NCBI RefSeq assembly: GCF_004217415.1
Contig: NZ_SHLI01000001.1
Span: forward strand, 620,001-684,000
Reading direction: 5' to 3'
From: Spiribacter vilamensis
GTDB taxonomy: Bacteria > Pseudomonadota > Gammaproteobacteria > Nitrococcales > Nitrococcaceae
DNA length: 64,000 nt
The notes below the pieces were generated by a model, which saw only the letters and a program-made list of their open reading frames with translations, was not told the origin of the DNA and did no database searches. The translations under genes and the position numbers were made by a program. The first letter of the stretch is position 1. Every line of letters begins with the position of its first letter. Positions 16,546-24,395 of this stretch are shown here, piece after piece.

Positions 16546-17697
16546 CTAGCCTGGGTGGCTGAGTTCCGACGCCCCAACGCTGGCGAACGAGGGGACGCCC
16601 AGCTGACCCAGGGCGCGGATCAATTCCAGCTGAAGGATCTCGAAGGCGCGCCCCACGCCGGCCTGGCCACCCGCGCCTACACCGTAGGCAAGTGCCCGGC
16701 CTGCAAAGGCGAAGTCGGCGCCGAGCGCCTTTGCCCGCAGGATATCCGCCCCCCGGCGCACACCACTGTCGAGAATAATCACCACACGGCCCGCGACTTC
16801 CTCCGCAATCGCCGGGAGCGCTTCAACGGTGGGTGGACCGAACGCAACCTGCCGACCGCCATGGTTGGACACGATGATGCCGTCACAACCGATGTCCACG
16901 CATTTCGCCGCATCCTCTGGATGCAGGATGCCTTTGACTAGAAGCTTGCCTTTCCAGCGTGCGCGCAGACGCTTCAGGTCATCCCAGGTGAAGCTCGGCG
17001 TGATCAGGGTCTTCTGGACATCCGCATAGGATGTTGCGTTTTGCAGAAGGTCTGCGTAGTTCGCGATGTTCGGCTTGCCGTGTATGAGTGTTTCCAGCGA
17101 CCAGCGCGGATTAGCCATCAGACCCGCGATCACCTCGGGCGTGATCCTGAACGGGACGGCCAGCTGGTTGCGGATGTCGCGATCCCTCTTGCCCGCTGCC
17201 GGGACATCAGCGGTGACGATCAGTGTGGTGTAGCCCGCCGCCTCGGCGCGCTGGATCAAGCTCTCGGTCACATCCGCATCGCTCGAGACGTAGAGCTGGA
17301 ACCAGCCGTTCCCGTCTGCCGCCTCGGCGAGGGACTCCAGTGTGGTGGACGCGGCGGAGCCTGCGACATAGGGGACGTTGTACTGCTTGCACAGCCTCGC
17401 CAGGGTCAGATCGGCACCGGGCCAGAACGCGTTGAGCATGCCGATGGGCGCCATCCCGAACGGCATATCGTAGGTCTGGCCGAAAAGCGTGGCCTTAGTG
17501 TCGAGTTCGGATACGTCCACCATGTAGCGGGGCGTCAGTTCAACCTCCTCGAAGGCCTCGATGTTGCGCCGCAGGTTGCGCTCGCTCTCGGCACCGCCGT
17601 CGACCAGATCAAAGGCGAAGCGAGGGATACGCCGCCTGGCTCGACGGCGAAGATCATCAATCGAAGCGGCACGATCCAGTCCCATCAGTTCGACCAC
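16546..17697 (-). CDS. lldD: FMN-dependent alpha-hydroxy-acid dehydrogenase, probably L-lactate dehydrogenase
   Basis: 383 residues, full-length for the family. FMN-binding TIM barrel with MPFGMAPIGML, the VTADVPAAGKRDRDIRN segment, a Lys in KLLVKGIL, catalytic His/Arg in SNHGGRQ and the phosphate loop LDSGVRRGADILRA. Oxidises L-2-hydroxyacids to 2-ketoacids. The neighbouring dehydrogenase and hydrolase genes would release L-lactate plus pyruvate, so L-lactate is the likely substrate. The frame begins 13 nt inside the SDR gene; a second ATG at 17685 is also possible. Glycolate or mandelate specificity cannot be excluded from sequence alone. Confidence 0.82.
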   Translation of the reverse strand: MVELMGLDRAASIDDLRRRARRRIPRFAFDLVDGGAESERNLRRNIEAFEEVELTPRYMVDVSELDTKATLFGQTYDMPFGMAPIGMLNAFWPGADLTLARLCKQYNVPYVAGSAASTTLESLAEAADGNGWFQLYVSSDADVTESLIQRAEAAGYTTLIVTADVPAAGKRDRDIRNQLAVPFRITPEVIAGLMANPRWSLETLIHGKPNIANYADLLQNATSYADVQKTLITPSFTWDDLKRLRARWKGKLLVKGILHPEDAAKCVDIGCDGIIVSNHGGRQVAFGPPTVEALPAIAEEVAGRVVIILDSGVRRGADILRAKALGADFAFAGRALAYGVGAGGQAGVGRAFEILQLELIRALGQLGVPSFASVGASELSHPG

Positions 17698-18428
17698 CCA
17701 CCGTCGATGGCAAAGGCTTGGCCCGTGGTAAAGGCCGATAGATCCCCCGCGAGGTAGCAGACCACTTCCGCGATTTCCTCGGGCCGGCCGAGCCGTCCCA
17801 TCGGCTGACGGTCCTTGAAGGCGGCGAGCGCCTTATCAAAATCACCTGTTGCGCTCAGGCGATCGTTTAGTGACGGGCTCTGTACCGTGCCGGGACAGAT
17901 CGCGTTACACCGAATGCCGTCTTTGACGAAATCGGCTGCAATGGATTTCGTCATGCCAACGATGGCCGCCTTCGATGCGCCATAGGCGAATCGGCGCGGT
18001 GCGCCTTTCTCACTCGAGACGATGGAGGCGATGTTGATGACCGACCCGCTCCCGGCATCCAGCATGCCGGGCAGAACGGCCTTGGTGATGCGGAATATCG
18101 CCTTGGCGTTCAGGTCGAAGGATCGATCCCAGACGGCCTCGTCACAGTCGAGGATCGTGCCGTCATGGACCCACCCGGCGCAGTTCAGCAGGATATTCAC
18201 GGGCGGGATGGATGCGATAAGGGATTCGACGGCTGAACCGTCAAGCACGTCGAGTTGGTAGCCGGTCATGTTCGGGTGGGTCTGTGCGAGGGCCTCGACC
18301 GCTGCACCATCGATGTCGGTGGCGATAACCCGGGCGCCGCGCGCGGCCATTGCTTCGGCACTGGCGCGTCCGATGCCGTTGGCGGCTGCTGTCACAAGGG
18401 CGGTCTTGCCCGTCAGTGTGTGTTCCAT
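17685..18428 (-). CDS. SDR, probable 2-keto-3-deoxy-L-fuconate dehydrogenase
   Basis: 247 residues from the ATG at 18428. Rossmann motif TAAANGIGRA (Gly-rich), NNAG equivalent written LNCAGWVHDGTILDC, catalytic Ser in NIASIVSS and Tyr/Lys in YGASKAA. The stretches LNCAGxVHxGTILDC, RCNAICPGTVQSPSL and FTTGQAFAIDGGWSN are what I recall of 2-keto-3-deoxy-L-fuconate (or rhamnonate) 4-dehydrogenases. Product would be 2,4-diketo-3-deoxy-L-fuconate, the substrate of the hydrolase encoded at 27939. Overlaps the lactate dehydrogenase gene; the two form one transcript with the SDR and M24 genes upstream. Confidence 0.82.
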   Translation of the reverse strand: MEHTLTGKTALVTAAANGIGRASAEAMAARGARVIATDIDGAAVEALAQTHPNMTGYQLDVLDGSAVESLIASIPPVNILLNCAGWVHDGTILDCDEAVWDRSFDLNAKAIFRITKAVLPGMLDAGSGSVINIASIVSSEKGAPRRFAYGASKAAIVGMTKSIAADFVKDGIRCNAICPGTVQSPSLNDRLSATGDFDKALAAFKDRQPMGRLGRPEEIAEVVCYLAGDLSAFTTGQAFAIDGGWSN

Positions 18429-18438
18429 TGCTTTTCTC

Positions 18439-19203
18439 CTAGCGGGCGAGCCAGCCGCCATCGACGGTGACCGTGCTCCCGTGGCAATAAGTGGCCGCAT
18501 CCGATGCCAGAAAGACAGCGGCGCCGGCGATTTCCGAGGGGTCTGCGAATCGACCCGCCGGGATGCGGTCCAGCAGGGCTTTGGCGCGATCCGGATCGTC
18601 ACGTAACGCCTGGGTATTCTCCGTCGCCGTATAACCCGGTGCGATGCTGTTGACGTTGACGCCGTGTGGCGCCCACTCATTGCAGAGTGCTTTGGTCAGG
18701 CCCAGAACCGCGTGTTTGCTGGAGGCGTAGGCCGGTACACGAAGACCGCCCTGCGAGCCGAGCACGGACGATACGATGATGATCCTGCCAGCCCCCTGGG
18801 CGACCATGCGCTTGCCGGCGGCCTGGGAGAGCAGCCAGACCGAGTCGAGGTTGACTGACAATACGCGCTGCCAGTCCCCCATCGCCATTTCGGTGCTGTC
18901 CTCGCGATGGATGATCCCGGCGTTGTTGACCAGGATATCCAGACCGCCGAGTGCGTCCGAGGCGAAGGTGACGACGTCTTCGGCGGCAGCCTGGTTCATG
19001 CCCGTAAAATCGGCTTTGACGGCCGCGCTTTTGCCGCCCGCCGCCTCGATGCCGGCGAGGGCCTCATCGGGCTGGTGAGTGCGATAAGTCAGGGCCACAT
19101 CGGCCCCGGCGGCGGCAAGGCCGAGGGCGATGCCTTCGCCGATGCCGGTTGCCCCGCCGGTAACCAGCGCCTTGCGGCCGGTCAGATCGAATGGATTGCT
19201 CAT
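18439..19203 (-). CDS. SDR, KduD/gluconate-5-dehydrogenase-like
   Basis: 254 residues from the ATG at 19203. Cofactor motif TGGATGIGEGIA, NNAGIIHRE, Ser in IVSSVLGSQGG, YASSKHA active site and C-terminal HGSTVTVDGGWLAR. Closest in feel to 2-dehydro-3-deoxy-D-gluconate 5-dehydrogenase (KduD) and 2-deoxy-gluconate dehydrogenases. In this cluster it probably oxidises a sugar or sugar acid. It begins 2 nt after the stop of the M24-fold gene and ends 10 nt before the next SDR. Substrate cannot be read from sequence. Confidence 0.78.
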   Translation of the reverse strand: MSNPFDLTGRKALVTGGATGIGEGIALGLAAAGADVALTYRTHQPDEALAGIEAAGGKSAAVKADFTGMNQAAAEDVVTFASDALGGLDILVNNAGIIHREDSTEMAMGDWQRVLSVNLDSVWLLSQAAGKRMVAQGAGRIIIVSSVLGSQGGLRVPAYASSKHAVLGLTKALCNEWAPHGVNVNSIAPGYTATENTQALRDDPDRAKALLDRIPAGRFADPSEIAGAAVFLASDAATYCHGSTVTVDGGWLAR

Positions 19204-19205
19204 GA

Positions 19206-20504
19206 TTAGTACCGGTTCGCGATGGGCAGATCTTCGGCGGGAAAGAGCGAAATGATCTCGCACCCTTCCGGCGTGACCACCACTTCCTCTTCGATCCGTG
19301 CGGCGGAGTAGCCGTCTGTCGCCGGACAGTAGGTCTCCAGCGCAAAGACCATACCGGTCTGAATCTCCATCGGGTGATCAAGGCTGACGGCGCGGCTGAT
19401 GATCGGGCGCTCATGCAGGGCAAGGCCGAGCCCGTGGCCGAACTGTAGCCCGAAAGCCGCCTCTTCGGAGGGGAAGCCGAAATCCTCCGCCCTGGGCCAG
19501 ACCGCGGCCACTTTGTCAGTCGTAACGCCGGGCCGGATCATCGCGATCGAGGCATCAATCCACTCGCGGGCCTTGACGTAAGCGTCGTTCTGCGACGGCG
19601 TAGAGCGCCCGATGTTGAATGTCCGGTAGTAGCAGGTGCGATAACCCTGGTAGCTCTGCAGGATATCGAAGAAGGCCTGGTCACCCGGGCGGAACAGGCG
19701 ATCGGTGAAGTTGTGGGGGTGTGGATTGCAGCGCTCGCCGCTGATTGCATTGATCGCCTCGACGTCGTCGCTACCCATCTGGTAGAGCATCTTGTTGCTG
19801 TAGGCAACGATGTCGTTTTCGCGTACGCCGGGCTTCAGCTCCTCGTAGATCATGTGATAGACGCCATCGACCATCGAGGCCGCCTGTGTCAGGAGCTGGA
19901 TCTCGTCCCAGTTCTTGATCTCGCGCGCCGACAGCATGATCTGCTGGCCATCGACCACGTTGAGCCCTTCCTCCTTGAGCGCGTGGAACATCGCAGTCTC
20001 GGCGTAATCCACACCCACGGGCATGTCGGCCATGCCGGCCTCCTTGATCAGCCGCGCAATGTCTCTGGCATAGCGTCGCATCAGGCCGAACTCCGGCGGG
20101 ATCGTCCCGCGCATGCCGACCACACCCGCAAGGCAATGGCTTGGCTCGAGCCAGTCGGAATACTTCTGGTGATGCACGGCGGCCGAGCCGAAATCCCACA
20201 CATAGGGACTGTCGTCGCCGGTGAGCAGGCAGAAGCGACACATCTTGTCGCGCTCCCACTCGCCGATCTTGGTGGAGCTGACATAGCGGATGTTGTTCAC
20301 ATCGAACAGTAATAGCGTGCCCGCGCCCGACGCTTGCAGCGCCTGTCGTGTGCGGGCCAGGCGATAACGACGCAGTCGGTCGTGGTCGATACGCCGCTCG
20401 AAATCGACGGACATATGACCGGGCGACGGTAGCTTCGATTCCCACTGCCAGTTCGGTTGCAGGTCCTGCGGCGTCAGTAGATTGGGCATGAGGGCGCGTG
20501 TCAT
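19206..20504 (-). CDS. Creatinase/prolidase-fold (M24) protein with altered metal site
   Basis: 432 residues from the ATG at 20504 (GAGGAG 7 nt upstream). N-terminal creatinase-N domain (RRIDHDRLRRYRLAR to about residue 190) and C-terminal pita-bread domain. Candidate metal ligands: Asp in AFFDILQ, His in GHGLGL, Glu in ALETY and Glu in RIEEEV are present, but the second Asp of the family (GYxxDxxRT) is Cys here (GYRTCYYRTF). It is therefore not a standard aminopeptidase or prolidase; creatinases have lost metal binding altogether, and the Cys could still ligate a metal. DddP DMSP lyases share the fold but have three Asp. It sits inside a sugar-acid operon, so a C-N or C-O bond hydrolase acting on a modified sugar acid is one guess. 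Confidence 0.75.
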   Translation of the reverse strand: MTRALMPNLLTPQDLQPNWQWESKLPSPGHMSVDFERRIDHDRLRRYRLARTRQALQASGAGTLLLFDVNNIRYVSSTKIGEWERDKMCRFCLLTGDDSPYVWDFGSAAVHHQKYSDWLEPSHCLAGVVGMRGTIPPEFGLMRRYARDIARLIKEAGMADMPVGVDYAETAMFHALKEEGLNVVDGQQIMLSAREIKNWDEIQLLTQAASMVDGVYHMIYEELKPGVRENDIVAYSNKMLYQMGSDDVEAINAISGERCNPHPHNFTDRLFRPGDQAFFDILQSYQGYRTCYYRTFNIGRSTPSQNDAYVKAREWIDASIAMIRPGVTTDKVAAVWPRAEDFGFPSEEAAFGLQFGHGLGLALHERPIISRAVSLDHPMEIQTGMVFALETYCPATDGYSAARIEEEVVVTPEGCEIISLFPAEDLPIANRY

Positions 20505-20592
20505 GAGTTGTCTCCTCGGTGCGGGGGCAATCCGCACTGTTCTTGTGTGTCGGGAAAGGCGGTAAACGGGCGCAAGGGCAATGATTGCGGTC

Positions 20593-21402
20593 TCACTGGA
20601 TGCACCATCCGCCGTCGATGTGGATCATCTGTCCGGTCATGTAGTCGCTGTCACCACTGGCGAGAAAAGAGGCGGTCCCGGTGATGTCCCTGGGGTAGGA
20701 GACTCGCTTGATCTGTAGGAAATTGTTGACGATGTCTTCGTAGGCCTGACCCTCGCGTTCCTTGAAACCCATGTTGATCAGGTCTTTGTCGAGTTGCTCC
20801 CACAGCGGCGTTACCACCACACCGGGCGCAAAGCCATTAACGGTGATGTTGTGCTCGGCAAGCCCGATCGCCCCGCAGTGGGTCAGCGCCAGGCAACCGT
20901 ATTTCGATGTGCAATAAACCGTTACATCGATAAGCGGCTTGCGCGAGGCAATCGATCCGACGTTAATGAGTTTGTACGGGTGATCCTCCATCGGGCCCTG
21001 CTCGATCATCTGGCGGGCTACTTCCTGCATTCCCAGCCACATCGCCTTGGTGTTGACGTTCATGATCATGTCCCAGTTGTCTTCATCGATATCCATGAAA
21101 AACCGGGGCTTGTTGAGGCCTGCATTGAACATCCCCACGTTGATCGAACCGAATGCTTCGACCGTGGCTGCGACGGCGCTCGCGTTGTCCTCGCGTTTGG
21201 TGACATCCATCCTGACAGCGATGGCGCGGCCGTTACCGGCATCGTTGATGCGCTCGGCAACCTTCTGCGCCTCGTCCGGATCCAGATCTCCGAGGCATAC
21301 GTTTGCCCCTTGCGCGGCGAAGCTCTCGGCATTGGCGGCACCCATGCCGCGGGCCGCACCGGTGATCAGAATGTTCTTGCCTTTAAGGCGGTCGGGATCC
21401 AT
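20593..21402 (-). CDS. SDR oxidoreductase (sugar or polyol dehydrogenase-like)
   Basis: 269 residues with AGGAGGAG just upstream. Gly motif TGAARGMGAANA, acidic Asp after beta-2 (LGDLDPDEA) suggesting NAD(H), catalytic Ser in VGSIASRK and YCTSKYG (Tyr/Lys), and a terminal IDGGWC. An unusual insert (EQGPMEDHPYK) precedes the catalytic Ser. Third SDR of the operon. Possibly the first oxidation of the imported sugar, but no substrate-specific signature is visible. Confidence 0.75.
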   Translation of the reverse strand: MDPDRLKGKNILITGAARGMGAANAESFAAQGANVCLGDLDPDEAQKVAERINDAGNGRAIAVRMDVTKREDNASAVAATVEAFGSINVGMFNAGLNKPRFFMDIDEDNWDMIMNVNTKAMWLGMQEVARQMIEQGPMEDHPYKLINVGSIASRKPLIDVTVYCTSKYGCLALTHCGAIGLAEHNITVNGFAPGVVVTPLWEQLDKDLINMGFKEREGQAYEDIVNNFLQIKRVSYPRDITGTASFLASGDSDYMTGQMIHIDGGWCIQ

Positions 21403-21426
21403 GAGTGTCTCCTCCTCGTTGTTTTA

Positions 21427-23184
21427 CTATTCAGGGTTTGCGATGAGCGTGTCGGCCCTTTCCTGGGCCTGGCTGAGTGCGGCGCGGGGGCTGATCCGGC
21501 CGCGCAGCATGTCGTGGAACTCCTCGCCGCAGATCTGGACAATCCCGGTAATTTCGGGGATCGGTGGCCGCGGCCAGAACTGCAGTTCATCGCGCCAGGA
21601 CATGGCGTCCACGGCCTCGAAAATCGGCGAGGCGCGCCTCACTTCGGCATCTGCCCCGACGCTGTAGCGTGGACTGGTGCGGCTGCCGCTCTGGACGTAT
21701 AGCTTCTGGGCCTCGGGACTGGTGAAAACGCGCAGTGCCTCGACTGCCGCTGCAGCCCGCTCCGGGGCAAGGTTGGCCGGAATACCCATCGCGTAGCCAC
21801 CGATGGGTGCAACATTGGCCATGCCTGGTCCACTCGGATGCGGCAGGTAGCCGGTCTGCCCGTGCGCGGGTGACGATGGATTGAGTTCGAAATAGGGAGC
21901 GAGGAGCGTATACCCATAGGCCATGGCGACATGGCCCTCCGAGTAAGCGCGCATGCGCTCGTACCACGACATCGAGAGGGTCTGGGGCGGTGCGTATTGC
22001 AGCAGCTCCACGAGGTACTCGGCCGCCATCAGTCCGCGCTCGGTATCAATGGTCGCGCAATAGTCACGGGCAGCCAGCGTGTCGGTGTCAAAACCTCTGC
22101 TCGTCACGGGCAGGTCGAGTACGGGCTGGCCGAAATCCGCCATTGTCATTAAAACGGTATGGCCAAGCGCGGTGCCTCGTGCCCCGTTGAAGGCCATGCC
22201 GTAGAGGCCTTTTCGAGGCGCGTGCAGCTCGCGTGCCGCGTCCAGCAACTGGCCAGTGGTTGCCGGTGGCTCCAGCCCCGCCGCGGTCAGAAGATCACGG
22301 CGATAGAGCAAAAGCTCCGGTGTGGTTTGCGCCGGCACGCCATAGGGCCGCCCGCCCCAGTGGATCGCTTTCCAGCCGGCCGTGTGGAAATCCGCCGGGT
22401 CGAGTCGTGTCATGTCCATGATCTCGTCGAGCGGCATCAGGATATCCTTCTCGGCGAATTCACCGATCCAGGGCAGATCCAGTGCGATGATGTCGTAGCG
22501 GCTGAATGTGCGCTCGGCGTTGCGCAGCGCCTCGGCGCGCAGGCGATCAATGGAGAAGGCGCGCTGATGGATCTGCGTACCGATCACCTGCTCGAACTGG
22601 CGCTTGAAGTTTTCCATCACCATGAACGTCGGATCGCCATGCACGAGCACGCGCATGCCGCCAGCCAGCTTGAGGGGCTCGGATAGCGCCTGGATCGGCG
22701 GGATCGTGCGGCCGGTCATGTAGGACCCGCCGTAATAATAGTCGTGCGTCTCTTCGCGACTACTCTGATCGCTGAAATAGGTCGCCGCCAGATTGCGTAC
22801 CTGCCTCGACATCTGGGTCCACTGATTGAGCAGTTTTTCGCTGGGGTGCATCGAAAAACGCTTACCCGACCGGGTGCGTGGGCGCTGGTCAATCAGTCCG
22901 GCCTCGATCATTTCCCTGAGCCGCCTGTTGGCGGTCGCGTACGGGACATTACTTGCAGCGATCAAGGACGTGGGTGTCATTACCTTGCCTTCGAGATGCC
23001 GTTTGATCGCGTGTAGCGCCATGCGGAACACCGGGTTGGGATCGTGGAGATCAACCGTGGCCTCCAGTTCATTGGTGCATTCCTCCAGGTAGGAAAGAAC
23101 GCGGAACAAATCGCCTCCCTCCGGCGATCCTTGTCCCGCCTTTTCCACGTTCATGTTCATTTCGGATGAACTCGTTTTCGTCAT
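21427..23184 (-). CDS. Transcription regulator: winged helix fused to an ABC sugar-binding (SBP family 1) domain
   Basis: 585 residues from the ATG at 23184. Residues about 50-115 form a winged helix-turn-helix (TPTSLIAASNVPYATANRRL as recognition region, then a basic wing RPRTRSGKRF). From about 175 onward the sequence is an UgpB/MalE-type solute-binding protein (GMRVLVHGDP, YDIIALDLPWIGEF, GRPYGVPAQTTPELLLYRRDLL, GGYAMGIPA). There is no signal peptide, so this binding domain is cytoplasmic and should act as the ligand sensor. E. coli SgrR is a known precedent with a family-5 binding domain; the family-1 version is uncommon to me. Divergent from the sugar importer and last-upstream gene of the catabolic operon; it likely controls both through the 23239-23272 repeat. 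Confidence 0.82.
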   Translation of the reverse strand: MTKTSSSEMNMNVEKAGQGSPEGGDLFRVLSYLEECTNELEATVDLHDPNPVFRMALHAIKRHLEGKVMTPTSLIAASNVPYATANRRLREMIEAGLIDQRPRTRSGKRFSMHPSEKLLNQWTQMSRQVRNLAATYFSDQSSREETHDYYYGGSYMTGRTIPPIQALSEPLKLAGGMRVLVHGDPTFMVMENFKRQFEQVIGTQIHQRAFSIDRLRAEALRNAERTFSRYDIIALDLPWIGEFAEKDILMPLDEIMDMTRLDPADFHTAGWKAIHWGGRPYGVPAQTTPELLLYRRDLLTAAGLEPPATTGQLLDAARELHAPRKGLYGMAFNGARGTALGHTVLMTMADFGQPVLDLPVTSRGFDTDTLAARDYCATIDTERGLMAAEYLVELLQYAPPQTLSMSWYERMRAYSEGHVAMAYGYTLLAPYFELNPSSPAHGQTGYLPHPSGPGMANVAPIGGYAMGIPANLAPERAAAAVEALRVFTSPEAQKLYVQSGSRTSPRYSVGADAEVRRASPIFEAVDAMSWRDELQFWPRPPIPEITGIVQICGEEFHDMLRGRISPRAALSQAQERADTLIANPE

Positions 23185-23238
23185 CTCTACCACGCCCCTA
23201 CGGTGTTCAAATTGGTAAAACCAAGATATCGGGTTTTT

Positions 23239-23272
23239 ATCCATACCGGATAAATAAATATCCGATATGGAT
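23239..23272. promoter_or_regulatory. Inverted-repeat operator in the regulator/importer divergent promoter
   Basis: ATCCATACCGGATA, six A/T bases, then TATCCGATATGGAT: 13 of 14 positions pair. A further half-like ATATCGG lies at 23226-23232. The repeat is between the two divergent start codons, 5 nt upstream of a candidate -35 for the importer, the expected place for the fused winged-helix regulator to bind. Confidence 0.72.
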
Positions 23273-23276
23273 AGAA

Positions 23277-23304
23277 TTGCTGCTTCGCCGGGCGACGATA
23301 AGGT
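23277..23304 (+). promoter_or_regulatory. Candidate sigma-70 promoter of the sugar importer
   Basis: TTGCTG (23277-23282) and TAAGGT (23299-23304) separated by 16 nt. The start would give a leader of about 50 nt containing the hairpin GCCTGA-GGAT-TCAGGC (23321-23336) just before the Shine-Dalgarno AGGAGGAG. The -10 is a weak match. Confidence 0.4.
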
Positions 23305-23364
23305 GCAAGACTGATTCCAAGCCTGAGGATTCAGGCAGTTAATAAAATTCAGGAGGAGAATCCG

Positions 23365-24315
23365 ATGAAATTCCAGACTATTCTTGCCGCTGCTGCAGCG
23401 AGCACCGCGGTGGTTGGCGTCGCACAGGCCGAGACTTACAAGATCGGCATCACACAGAACAATGTAGGCGTCGACAGTTACCAGACGACTTATGAACAGG
23501 CATTCGTCGATGCCGCCAACGCCAATGATCGCGTGGAGGCGGTAGTGCTCGACGCCGGCGGTGACGTAGCTCGCCAGATTGCGCAGATGGAGAACCTGAT
23601 CCAGCAAGGAGTCGATGCCATCATTATCTGGCCGACTAACGGCGAGGCGGTTATCCCTGCTGTCAGAAAAGCGAAGCAAGCCGACATCCCGGTCGTCGTC
23701 ACCAACTCCAATATCGACGAGAAAGGCTTTGACTTCATCTCTTCTTTTTCGGGGCCGGACAACATTGCGCAGGGCGCCACCGCGGCCGAAGTGATGTGTG
23801 ACCGGTTCAAGGCTCTGGGCATCGCTGACGAGGCGCAGATTGTCGAGATTACCGGCCAGCCGGGCTATACCACGGCAATCGAGCGCTCGGATGGTTTTAC
23901 CGAGCGTCTTCCAGAGATCTGTCCCAACGTGGAACTGGTCGATAGCCAGCCCGGAGACTGGAACCGCGAAAAGGCGCAGACGGTGATGGAGGCGTTTCTC
24001 ACCAAGTATGACGACATCGATGGTGTCTACGCGGGTGATGACAATATGGGAGTGGGTGGCCTCAATGCGGCAATGGCCGCGGGACGCGAGGGCATTACCT
24101 TCGTTGGTGCAACCAATTTCGCCGTGGGCTACGAGGCGATGGCAAACGGTGATTACTGGGGTTCGATTTATCAGTCACCGGTCGACGACGCCCGGGCAGC
24201 GCTTGAGACCGCGGTTGATATCCTCGACGGCGTCGATGTGCCGTTCCTCAACTACTTTGAGACGCCAGCGATCACGCAGGACAACATGGGTGAGTTCACC
24301 AAGCCGGTGTTCTGA
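23365..24315 (+). CDS. Sugar ABC transporter periplasmic binding protein (RbsB/XylF type)
   Basis: 316 residues. Signal peptide (KFQTILAAAAASTAVVGVAQA), then a type I periplasmic binding fold: YKIGITQNNVGVDSYQT, MENLIQQGVDAIIIWPTNGEAV, ITGQPGYTTAIERSDGF, GVYAGDDNMGVGGLNA. Strong AGGAGGAG ribosome site. Belongs to the ribose/xylose/rhamnose carbohydrate group (peripl_BP_4). Feeds the two permeases and ATPase that follow. Sugar not identified; the catabolic genes point to a 6-deoxy-hexose such as L-fucose or L-rhamnose, or their acids. Confidence 0.88.
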   Translation: MKFQTILAAAAASTAVVGVAQAETYKIGITQNNVGVDSYQTTYEQAFVDAANANDRVEAVVLDAGGDVARQIAQMENLIQQGVDAIIIWPTNGEAVIPAVRKAKQADIPVVVTNSNIDEKGFDFISSFSGPDNIAQGATAAEVMCDRFKALGIADEAQIVEITGQPGYTTAIERSDGFTERLPEICPNVELVDSQPGDWNREKAQTVMEAFLTKYDDIDGVYAGDDNMGVGGLNAAMAAGREGITFVGATNFAVGYEAMANGDYWGSIYQSPVDDARAALETAVDILDGVDVPFLNYFETPAITQDNMGEFTKPVF

Positions 24316-24333
24316 AGACTGCATATAGCCATA

Positions 24334-24361
24334 CCGGGCGCGGCAACAGCGCTGCGCCCGG
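24334..24361 (+). promoter_or_regulatory. GC-rich hairpin between binding-protein and permease genes
   Basis: CCGGGCGC and GCGCCCGG form an 8-bp stem enclosing 12 nt. No T tract follows, so it is more likely an mRNA-stabilising or partial attenuation structure that keeps binding-protein mRNA in excess over the permease mRNA, as in many ABC operons. Confidence 0.55.
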
Positions 24362-24395
24362 CGTTCATGAGGGCAGTCTCGCAACGGAGTGGGAA

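Noticed and set aside
19206-20504. DMSP lyase DddP
   Set aside because: Shares the M24 fold, but lacks the extra Asp ligands and the characteristic N-terminal segment of DddP.
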